IMG/VR virus record: IMGVR_UViG_3300020469_000023
Span: 35,096-99,095 of that record
Origin: a virus
Length of the DNA stretch: 64,000 nucleotides
Direction: 5' to 3' (one strand)
Part shown: one piece after another, positions 57,018 through 64,000 of the stretch
How the letters are laid out: the number at the start of each line of letters is the position of its first letter
Numbering within the stretch: the first letter of the stretch is position 1
The notes under the pieces: model-generated
What the model was told of the DNA's origin: nothing
The model's database searches: none
What the model saw: only the letters and a program-made list of their open reading frames with translations
Program-made: the position numbers and the translations under genes

Positions 57018-58802
57018 TTAAACTGTTCCGACTACTTCTTCAAACTCTACACCAGTTCTAACTGCTACAAAGTTAAGAGTCACAAAGTTAATGCTTCTTG
57101 CAGGTTTAATGAATATACTTGCAATAAACTCGTTTCTATCTATAACTGCCGCTGTGTTATTTGTTGAATCACAAACAACTCTAAAGTCTGTTATACCTCT
57201 TCGACCTTGAATTTCTCTTAAGAAAGGTTCGACAATGTTTACGAACTCAGCACGAGTAAACTCATCATTGAATTCAAACATTACGTTTCTACCAGCAATT
57301 GCTATTGCTCTTTCTATTCCTAAGAATAATCGTCTAACATTGATTCTATCAAATGCAGATGGTCTAGATTCGTTAGTTTTATCACCGAATAACATGATAC
57401 CTTGACCAGGTATATTTGCTATTGGGTTTATACCTGCTTTGTAAAGTGTATCTCTTTCAGATTTACTTGGTGAAAGAACTATATCTGTTATTCCTAGATA
57501 TCTACCACGTCTTTGACCTGCAGGTGAGAACCAATTTGCCGCAACTAAGTCAGTTGCCGCCATTAGACCTGCAGTACTTGATGCCGCAGGAATCTTAATA
57601 AATTGGTCATTATACTTATCAAATACTTTTAGATAATTATTATCTTGTACTAGATAAGATGATTTAGTATATGTGTTGTTACATGCTAGTACTGCCGTAT
57701 TTGTTGATGTTACAACTGCCGCAGTTCTACTTGGTGAAGCAACTGCTACACAATCTTTTCTTAATGATGCCGCTGTAGAAACTAAATCGTTTACTACAGT
57801 AGTTGCATTTGCATCTGCAATAGATTCAGGTGCGATTAAGAAGTCAACTTCAATGTTGTCAACATCTTCAAACTTATCGAAACCTCTTAGGACATCGTCT
57901 GTACCTAATGTTGATGAACTAACACCACCAGTAAATGACCACTCATTTTGTCCTGTTCCGAATGTTACATCACCTGCGAAATCTTGAGAACCATTTGCGG
58001 CCGCTGTGTCCCATAGAGAACCAGAGAAATCATTGATTCCATCTGAGTCACCATGTCTATGAAATGCGCCAGCATAAATGTATTCTGATTTTGCTTTGAT
58101 AACATCTTTGTAATAATTAGACGTACCATCAGTTGCTTTTGCATTTGAGGCAACTGATAAGAAAGGATATGTTTCTAAGACTGTACCAGCAGTTCCTGAT
58201 ATTTCACCATCTTCATCTACAACTGCTACGTGTATTTCATCATTTTTACCACCAAGTCCAGTTACAAAACTAGATGACCCTGGTGCCGCATCGAATTGTG
58301 CTTTGTATGTCCAACTGTTAAAGTTGTTAGTACCACCACCATCTGAGTCAGAAGTACCACATATTGATACTAGTAAAGAGTTACCTAATGACCCTGGGAA
58401 TCTACCTATAAATGCTCCATCACTTGAGTCAATAGTTGCCGCTTCGAAGGCAGTTAAATTGCCAAGTGCTTGGTTAGTTGCACTTGCATTAGTACCAATT
58501 TTGTTGTTAACTGCTAAAGAGTTTTTAGCATCTGAGTCTGTTTCACGTACTACTTGTAGTGCATTTGAGTATCTCAGAAAGTAAGCGGCCGAATGAAAGT
58601 CTACCGTATTAGTTGTGGTGGGTGCAGAAAATACTTCTACTAGTCCTGCTTCGTTAGAAATTAATGTAGTTTCTCCTACTGGACCCCAACCGAAGTTGCC
58701 CACAAATGCACCTGTATTAGTCGCAACATTAGGGACTACTCCCGTTAAGTCTACTTCTTTTACAGTTACAGCAGGCGATGCCGAAGGTGTAAATAATGCC
58801 AT
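57018..58802 (-). CDS. 18: Tail sheath protein, T4 gp18
   Basis: 594 residues (T4 659). N-terminal ASPAVTVKEVDLTGVVPNVATNTGAFVG... and C-terminal NIPGQGIMLFGDKTNESRPSAFDRINVRRLFLGIERAI, FEFNDEFTRAEFVNIVEPFLREIQGRRGITDFRVVCD are typical. The contractile outer layer of the tail. AGGATAG before the ATG; late box at 58869-58876 upstream. Confidence 0.96.
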   Translation of the reverse strand: MALFTPSASPAVTVKEVDLTGVVPNVATNTGAFVGNFGWGPVGETTLISNEAGLVEVFSAPTTTNTVDFHSAAYFLRYSNALQVVRETDSDAKNSLAVNNKIGTNASATNQALGNLTAFEAATIDSSDGAFIGRFPGSLGNSLLVSICGTSDSDGGGTNNFNSWTYKAQFDAAPGSSSFVTGLGGKNDEIHVAVVDEDGEISGTAGTVLETYPFLSVASNAKATDGTSNYYKDVIKAKSEYIYAGAFHRHGDSDGINDFSGSLWDTAAANGSQDFAGDVTFGTGQNEWSFTGGVSSSTLGTDDVLRGFDKFEDVDNIEVDFLIAPESIADANATTVVNDLVSTAASLRKDCVAVASPSRTAAVVTSTNTAVLACNNTYTKSSYLVQDNNYLKVFDKYNDQFIKIPAASSTAGLMAATDLVAANWFSPAGQRRGRYLGITDIVLSPSKSERDTLYKAGINPIANIPGQGIMLFGDKTNESRPSAFDRINVRRLFLGIERAIAIAGRNVMFEFNDEFTRAEFVNIVEPFLREIQGRRGITDFRVVCDSTNNTAAVIDRNEFIASIFIKPARSINFVTLNFVAVRTGVEFEEVVGTV

Positions 58803-58868
58803 GATTCTATCCTATTCGTTAGTCTAATTATAAGTTATCATAATACGGTTATGTTCAATATATGCTTT

Positions 58869-58876
58869 TATTTATA
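58869..58876 (-). promoter_or_regulatory. T4-like late promoter TATAAATA for gp18
   Basis: Perfect box 67 nt before the gp18 ATG, just after the terminase stop. Confidence 0.65.
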
Positions 58877-58889
58877 CAAAAACTGATTT

Positions 58890-60509
58890 CTACCACTCTT
58901 CTTGAATTATCTCATCGTTGTGTTGGTCAAACCAACGTTCTGCTTGTTCTTTTCTTTCTAGTTCTTGTTCAAACTGAGTACCATCATCTATGAACCCTAC
59001 AGGTGGTACATCTTCATCTATTTGTCTCATTTTATCTTCAAACATTATCTTTTTTAAGTCAATGTCTGTTAAGTCTCTAAAATATGTACCAGAAACAAAA
59101 TAACCAAACATAACTAGATTCATCATTAAATCATCGTGATTACCATCACTTGCTTCGTAAGATTGACCTCGAGCAGTAAATGTAGATATTTCAAGTATCG
59201 TTTGCTCATCATATATCTGGAGTTTACGATGCTCTAGAATGTCTTTAATTGATGAACACCCAATACGTTTTACTTTACGTGTCATTTCAATTCCAATTCT
59301 ATCTGCCTTGACAGCAGACTCCATATGAATATTATCGTATTCCAATTCTTGGTATAGTCCATTGCAAACTACAGACCCCTGGTCATTTGACTCGATAACG
59401 ACATAACACTCATTATAGAATTTAGCGTACTTATATATAATATTAGGAAACAATACAGGAGAAATAGTATTATTGCGATAGACAGCGACTTGTTTAAAGG
59501 GCCTAGTGCTAATATCGATAACGTTAAACGTAGAATAATCCTGTCCCCTTCCTTTGCAGACATCTACTGTCATGATGTATTGGTGGTCTTTAGTAGGTTC
59601 TCGATAAATTAATAAATCACCACCTTCTCGTACCTTTCGTGGATTCTTTGCACGAAAACCCATAAGTGTTTCTCCATTAATCAAAGTATCACCTGTACCA
59701 AAAAACGTATTACCAAACTCTTGGTCAAATTGTAAAGCAGAGGTATTTGCAATTGTCATTTCTCTCCACTTCTCGTCACGCCCAGGAACGTCACTCCAAT
59801 TTACAGTAAATGGTATGAACTCATTGACATTTTGACATGCACCTTCCCAGAGTTTATGAAACGTATTACCAATACCATTTGCAGTAGAAGTAACAATTAC
59901 TTTTGTATCAGTACCAGCAGAGATAACAGGATATGTAGACGTATAGAACTCATTGGCACGTTCTACAAAAGCAAACTCATCAAGATATAGTAAGTTAACA
60001 GACATACCACGAATAGAACTACCAGACGTTGCAGATGCGATAATACGACTATTATTACTAAACTCTATTGAACCTTTGTTAAGTGCTTTGGTACCTGGTT
60101 GAAGAAAGAAAGGTAGATTCTCTAACATAAGAGTTATTCTTGCTAACATTTCTCTTGCTACAGCACCTTTATTTGCCAGTATTGCAATTGTTTTTTCGGG
60201 GTGAAAACATGCATACCACAAAAGATATGCAACAGAACTAATTGATTTACCTGATTGTCGACATGCTAACACTATAGAAAATCTGTTGTTATCAAAATGA
60301 GAAAACATTTCATGTTGATAAGGATAAAGTTTAAAAGGTACTAGACCTTCATCAAGTGAAATAATTTTTAAATATTTTTCACAAAAATATGCAGGGTCTT
60401 GACTACACTTGACATATTCTTTGATTTCTTTTTTAGTAAAGTCATGTTGAACACCATCACGTTTAACATTAATATTACCAAGATAAGTTTCACTCTTCGG
60501 GTTCAACAT
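58890..60509 (-). CDS. 17: Terminase large subunit, T4 gp17
   Basis: 539 residues (T4 610). ATPase: VLACRQSGKSISS (Walker A, about 79-91), LLYLDEFAFV (Walker B, about 174-183), VTSTANGIGN (motif C). Nuclease: MTVDVCKGRGQDYSTFNVI (first Asp, about 312-330), ESNDQGSVV and SDGNHDDLMMN (last Asp pair). It powers DNA into the head and cuts concatemers. Confidence 0.96.
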   Translation of the reverse strand: MLNPKSETYLGNINVKRDGVQHDFTKKEIKEYVKCSQDPAYFCEKYLKIISLDEGLVPFKLYPYQHEMFSHFDNNRFSIVLACRQSGKSISSVAYLLWYACFHPEKTIAILANKGAVAREMLARITLMLENLPFFLQPGTKALNKGSIEFSNNSRIIASATSGSSIRGMSVNLLYLDEFAFVERANEFYTSTYPVISAGTDTKVIVTSTANGIGNTFHKLWEGACQNVNEFIPFTVNWSDVPGRDEKWREMTIANTSALQFDQEFGNTFFGTGDTLINGETLMGFRAKNPRKVREGGDLLIYREPTKDHQYIMTVDVCKGRGQDYSTFNVIDISTRPFKQVAVYRNNTISPVLFPNIIYKYAKFYNECYVVIESNDQGSVVCNGLYQELEYDNIHMESAVKADRIGIEMTRKVKRIGCSSIKDILEHRKLQIYDEQTILEISTFTARGQSYEASDGNHDDLMMNLVMFGYFVSGTYFRDLTDIDLKKIMFEDKMRQIDEDVPPVGFIDDGTQFEQELERKEQAERWFDQHNDEIIQEEW

Positions 60510-60834
60510 CTATAACATTCTCTTTTTTTATAAGTTTTTGTAGTTCTGCAGTTGTTCCAACAAATAAATTATTAGTTGTTTGTCCTATTTGTTTAATGTC
60601 TTCTTCTGTTTTAACTTTTTTTAACTTAGCATTTACGTCCATTAACTTGTCGTTAACATCTGCTATTTGTTTTACCATGTTCCCAAATACTTCAAAAGCA
60701 CGTGGGTGTTCTGATTCTCTGGCAACATCTGCCATTAAATCTAAAGTCTCTTTACTTTTTTCTATTAATTCGTAGTATGTTTTTCGACTATACTCGTAAT
60801 CGGCATCTATGTTTTTATTATCTGTTTCTTTCAT
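60490..60834 (-). CDS. 16: Terminase small subunit, T4 gp16-like
   Basis: 114 residues (T4 164), helical, with a central coiled coil (VNDKLMDVNAKLKKVKTEEDI). Directly upstream of gp17, with a 20-nt overlap, as in T4. It recognises or regulates packaging. Call rests on position, length and helix pattern. Confidence 0.8.
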   Translation of the reverse strand: MKETDNKNIDADYEYSRKTYYELIEKSKETLDLMADVARESEHPRAFEVFGNMVKQIADVNDKLMDVNAKLKKVKTEEDIKQIGQTTNNLFVGTTAELQKLIKKENVIDVEPEE

Positions 60835-61396
60835 AATCGGTCTCCAACCACCCCGTTATAATGTATTTATCTTCTTTTAAATCTGGATTTGCACGATGTG
60901 TGTGAGTATAATATGCAGGCCATATTCCTAGTTTACCAGTTTCAGGTTTTACTGATAATTTTTGATGCAAAAAATCAGTATATCCAGTATCAGTATCATT
61001 TAAATAAAATGTCCAAACAGCAAACCTTTTTTTAAACTTTTCCCACTCTGGACTAAATATTGGTAGTTCAGAATGCCATGCAGTAAACCCACCACCCTCT
61101 ACACTCTTTTGCAATTTATATCCAGTAATAGTATAGGAACCAGTAGTACTCCCACCTTTATTAAATTCATTTAAATAATGTTTCATATGTTCGTGAATAA
61201 TAGAATTTAATTTATTATAAAATGCTTTAAAAGAACCAAACTGTTGACAACCAGAAATAGATATATCTTCTCTTCCTTTTCTAGAAACCTTTAAATAGTT
61301 TACTCCAGTGTTTCCACTTATTATCTTGTTATCAAACCAAGATATCATATCATTACAAACCTCTTTACTTAGAGAATTTTTTTCTTCATAAATCAT
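60818..61396 (-). CDS. 2-oxoglutarate/Fe(II) oxygenase-like protein within the packaging operon
   Basis: 192 residues. GGFTAWHSELPIFSPEW (about 100-116) with WHSE gives the first iron pair (HxE rather than HxD), and WPAYYTHTHRANPDLKEDKYIITGWLE near the C-terminus gives the distal His and likely the 2-oxoglutarate contact. Prolyl-4-hydroxylase-like. Inserted between gp15 and gp16 with 3-17-nt overlaps, so it is probably made late. May modify a virion or host-surface protein (inference). Confidence 0.75.
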   Translation of the reverse strand: MIYEEKNSLSKEVCNDMISWFDNKIISGNTGVNYLKVSRKGREDISISGCQQFGSFKAFYNKLNSIIHEHMKHYLNEFNKGGSTTGSYTITGYKLQKSVEGGGFTAWHSELPIFSPEWEKFKKRFAVWTFYLNDTDTGYTDFLHQKLSVKPETGKLGIWPAYYTHTHRANPDLKEDKYIITGWLETDYERNR

Positions 61397-62175
61397 ATAT
61401 TACTTATATTATCAGAATCTACAGTATTAAATCCATAATCACTATCTGCAGTCACATTTGCTGGTGTTGGTGTAATTTGTTGTGTTTTGTAGTAATCACC
61501 ACTATCTGCCGCACTATCAATAATAAACAAGTTATTACTAACTTCACGAATAATTTTACTTGTGCCAAGTGGTCCATGAAAGTTTATCTTCATTTCAAAA
61601 CTTAGTGTATAAACAATAGTTCGTCTTTGTTCTATTGAACCTTCAAAGTCATCTGAAAAAGACACACTTGTTAATGTAATTGGTACATCTTCACTTAATG
61701 CAACATTAGTAAAAGGTTTTACAGAAACAGTATATTGTGGTGTAAAGAATGGAAATATTTGTTCTACTATCTGTAGTGCATCGTCTTGAGACTTAGCATA
61801 AACATTTAAATCAAAATTAATGTTGTATGGTGTTGCAGTAAATAACTTTTGTCTTGATACTGTTGAACCAGCAAGTACTTTATTTAAGTTATTCATTTTA
61901 TTTAACTGTCTTGTTTCATCATATGCTATGCCATTTATTTCAAAAGACATACGTGGTAATTTGATTGCAACAACTCTTTCGTTTTGTTCACCATTTGTCA
62001 TTGCTTCTATTCTAGCAAGAAAATTTCTTTTTGGTGCATATGATAGTGGCACTTTAACTTGTGAGATAGTTTCACCTGCAGAGTTCTGTCTAAGCACATA
62101 AAGATTATTAAATAACGACCCGAAGACACTTACAGCACTTCGAACTCTTTTGTGATAAAAATGAGTACCAAACAT
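61393..62175 (-). CDS. 15: Tail completion/sheath stabiliser, T4 gp15
   Basis: 260 residues (T4 272). MFGTHFYHKRVRSAVSVFGSLFNNLYVLRQ start, VKVPLSYAPKRNFLARIEAM, and DDALQIVEQIFPFFTPQYTV (about 138-157) match T4 gp15. It caps the tail and joins it to the head. Confidence 0.93.
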   Translation of the reverse strand: MFGTHFYHKRVRSAVSVFGSLFNNLYVLRQNSAGETISQVKVPLSYAPKRNFLARIEAMTNGEQNERVVAIKLPRMSFEINGIAYDETRQLNKMNNLNKVLAGSTVSRQKLFTATPYNINFDLNVYAKSQDDALQIVEQIFPFFTPQYTVSVKPFTNVALSEDVPITLTSVSFSDDFEGSIEQRRTIVYTLSFEMKINFHGPLGTSKIIREVSNNLFIIDSAADSGDYYKTQQITPTPANVTADSDYGFNTVDSDNISNI

Positions 62176-63050
62176 TATGTCATATCTCCAAATGGATTAC
62201 CTTCACTAAAGTCTAAGAAGTCTGATTCAAAGTCATCGAATACAGTATTCTGAGCATCTTCTTGTATCTGTTGTATTTGTTTTACTAGTGAAGGTGTTGC
62301 AAGAGTAAGACTTGTACCACCTGATACTATAGCATTTGTTGTCCACTCATGAAACAATCCATCTGTTGCTCCACTATGAACAACATAAATTGTGTTATCT
62401 GAGTCAGACCTAAATGAAACTTCACCAGTCATACTATATGTGCCAAATGATTGTGTTATAGTTTCACCTACAATAAATCCTGGCACACCTTGAGAATCCA
62501 TACGAAGGTCATAAGTAAATGCATTCTTTTCTTCAATCTCTTGAATGTCAGCAACACCAGTATCAAAGTCTTCGTCATTGTATTCAAACAATTCACATTG
62601 CAATCTAAATGTTGGTAAATCTTTTAATTGATAGAATGGTGTTTCTGTTTCAACTTTACGTATTTCAAACATAGACTCAGACATTGGTAAAAATATTAAA
62701 TCACCTTCTCTTGGTCTAAAATTTGCTACTTCTAGTCGTTTACCAACTAATTGTACCCATCGCTTTCGAGATACAACAAAGTTTGCTTGGTCTCTTAACT
62801 CTATGCCAAACTTAGTAAATAAATCTCCTTCACCTTCAAATGCTTCTGTATTTTCAATATACATTTCTATTTTATATGCATCTGAAAATCTAGATGGTAC
62901 ATCATCTAAGAAAAGTTTATCTTTGTTAACTACTTCTCTAGGTAAATAATAAACATCTTGTCCAAACATCTGGAGAGATTCAATAACTAAATCTTCAAAG
63001 AGTTGTTGTTCTGAACGAACTTTTGTTTTAAAATACTGGTTTGTTGCCAT
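62175..63050 (-). CDS. 14: Neck protein, T4 gp14
   Basis: 291 residues (T4 256). Start MATNQYFKTKVRSEQQLFEDLVIESLQMFGQDVYYLPR matches gp14; SRFSDAYKIEMYIENTEAFEGEGDLFTKFGIELRDQANFVVSRKRW is typical. Works with gp13 at the head-tail joint. Confidence 0.93.
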   Translation of the reverse strand: MATNQYFKTKVRSEQQLFEDLVIESLQMFGQDVYYLPREVVNKDKLFLDDVPSRFSDAYKIEMYIENTEAFEGEGDLFTKFGIELRDQANFVVSRKRWVQLVGKRLEVANFRPREGDLIFLPMSESMFEIRKVETETPFYQLKDLPTFRLQCELFEYNDEDFDTGVADIQEIEEKNAFTYDLRMDSQGVPGFIVGETITQSFGTYSMTGEVSFRSDSDNTIYVVHSGATDGLFHEWTTNAIVSGGTSLTLATPSLVKQIQQIQEDAQNTVFDDFESDFLDFSEGNPFGDMT

Positions 63051-63053
63051 GAC

Positions 63054-63827
63054 CTACCCTACAAAGAAATTAGGCGGATTGTCATACTCGTTTCTTAATT
63101 TTTCTATTTCTTTTTCTATTTCTTCTTTAGCATCATCAATCAATTGTCTACCATTTAACGTCACACCACCAGGGAGAGTCATGCCTTCAAATTTACTTAT
63201 ATTTTCTCCCCATTGTTTTTTTAGTATAGCAGTTACGTAATTTTTCATGAATAAATTATTGTAAACACCGCCAACACTATCTGCTAACTCAATAAACATT
63301 TCAATCATAATATAATCTCCAACTTTTATATCACCAGTTGGACCCATATCTCCTTGAATAAACAAGTTAGAACTATGTCTATTGAATTGTATTTGAGGTT
63401 GACCAGTAAGTTTTAAATCAATCATTGAAAGATATTGTTGCATGTGTTCGTAATATGCTAAATCACCAACACCTGTTGCCAAGTCTGCAAGGTCATTTAA
63501 TCGCATTTGATATTTAATGTCAAAGAAGTTTACATTTGATGTTGAATCACCTATCATAAAAACTTTTACAACATCAAGTATTCTACCAGCAATTGCTGGT
63601 AAGGCAGTATCTAAATTAATTTGTTTAATATCAAGCATTGCTTGAGTAATTAGTACAGGTTGATAAATTCTTATCTGTCCATCAGCGGCATATTCACGAA
63701 ATAACTGTAGACCATCATCAATTCTATCTTCGATTTGGTCATCGTCTACATTTATTTCTATGACTGGATATCCGAGTCTACGAAGTACATAGTCTCTAAA
63801 ATCATTTCTATTACTTATTTTCGCCAT
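63054..63827 (-). CDS. 13: Neck protein, T4 gp13
   Basis: 257 residues (T4 309). DFRDYVLRRLGYPVIEINVDDDQIEDRIDDGLQLFREY and MDLIKLTGQPQIQFNRHSSNLFIQG-like segments match gp13. It seals the portal after packaging. A near-consensus late box (GATAAATA, 63833-63840) lies 5 nt before its ATG. Confidence 0.92.
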   Translation of the reverse strand: MAKISNRNDFRDYVLRRLGYPVIEINVDDDQIEDRIDDGLQLFREYAADGQIRIYQPVLITQAMLDIKQINLDTALPAIAGRILDVVKVFMIGDSTSNVNFFDIKYQMRLNDLADLATGVGDLAYYEHMQQYLSMIDLKLTGQPQIQFNRHSSNLFIQGDMGPTGDIKVGDYIMIEMFIELADSVGGVYNNLFMKNYVTAILKKQWGENISKFEGMTLPGGVTLNGRQLIDDAKEEIEKEIEKLRNEYDNPPNFFVG

Positions 63828-63832
63828 ATTAC

Positions 63833-63840
63833 TATTTATC
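63833..63840 (-). promoter_or_regulatory. Late-promoter-like GATAAATA
   Basis: One mismatch from TATAAATA; 5 nt before the gp13 ATG, predicting a leaderless gp13-gp14-gp15... transcript. Confidence 0.6.
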
Positions 63841-63842
63841 TA

Positions 63843-64000
63843 TTAATTTAATAAAGTTCCTGAGTTATTGTATACGTTAATTCTGTAGTGTGTACCTTCT
63901 TGACCATCTAATGTTGCGGCATTTAGACCACTACCATTTGAGTCAACTGTTTGTATTAGTGCCATTACATGATTTGCATTTAGTCCAAACTGACCACCAG
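63843..64000 (-). CDS. Partial tail-fibre-like protein (C-terminus only)
   Basis: The last 52 codons of a minus-strand gene that continues beyond the window. NAATLDGQEGTHYRINVYNNSG near its end follows the TLDGxxGxxYR pattern often repeated in marine myovirus tail-fibre or neck-whisker-type proteins (from memory). In T4, wac (whiskers) follows gp13-14 on the other side, so a fibre or whisker protein is plausible. Confidence 0.6.
   Translation of the reverse strand, partial: GGQFGLNANHVMALIQTVDSNGSGLNAATLDGQEGTHYRINVYNNSGTLLN

Noticed and set aside
1-64000. tRNA genes, CRISPR arrays, integrase, insertion sequences
   Set aside because: I found no tRNA T-loop context with a matching acceptor stem, no spaced direct repeats, no transposase or integrase motifs, and no attachment-like duplications; by-eye scan only.

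Overview
The window is a contiguous piece of a large, AT-rich T4-like myovirus genome. The T4 core gene set is present in T4-like order: gp43, RegA, gp62, gp44, gp45, gp46, gp47, UvsX, gp41, UvsY, UvsW and gp55, and the head/tail run gp13-14-15-16-17-18-19-20-21-22-23. The marine, streamlined flavour points to a pelagimyophage-type virus of SAR11 or a similar marine bacterium: low GC, tight ATGA/TAATG gene joins, phage bS21, IscU/IscA, several Fe(II)/2-oxoglutarate oxygenases, a glutamine riboswitch and a curli cluster. The host is an inference; no host sequence is visible. Both ends cut through genes.

Layout. 1-13.7 kb (minus): lysine-rich virion-type proteins, a HxGH nucleotidyltransferase and a kinase/ligase-like fusion; several share an N-terminal tag resembling the T4 capsid-targeting sequence. 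13.7-18.2 kb (minus): small early genes, a nuclease, a metallopeptidase, a DUF932 protein, an oxygenase and an outer-membrane barrel-like protein, several under consensus sigma70-type promoters. 18.3-25.1 kb (plus): a late-promoter-led operon with two small membrane proteins, CsgF, CsgG, two curlin-like proteins, a FecR-like protein and a CHASE2 adenylate cyclase. 25.1-42.6 kb (minus): replication and recombination core, interrupted by sugar-nucleotide enzymes and oxygenases. 42.7-47.7 kb (plus): a tail-tube-like protein, a ferritin-like diiron protein, UvsY, UvsW and gp55. 47.8-48.6 kb (minus): IscA and IscU. 48.8-50.0 kb (plus): a small gene, bS21, and a glutamine riboswitch ahead of a YRG-repeat peptide. 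50.3-50.8 kb (plus): a promoter-to-terminator stretch of about 510 nt without a credible gene, probably a large structured RNA. 50.9-64 kb (minus): the head, tail and packaging module.

Regulation can be read from the sequence. Early-type promoters are TTGACA-17-TATAAT (often followed very closely by the ATG). Late promoters are T4-like TATAAATA boxes, matching the gp55 and gp45 genes in the window. In at least nine cases the late box lies 5-7 nt before the start codon, so the predicted mRNAs are leaderless or nearly so. A phage-encoded bS21, itself predicted to be leaderless, suggests that translation initiation is remodelled during infection. Together with the CsgF/CsgG/curlin/FecR/cyclase operon, the 510-nt RNA and the capsid-tag family, this is the most interesting biology in the window. 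All functional statements are read from sequence and family knowledge; no searches or folding runs were done.
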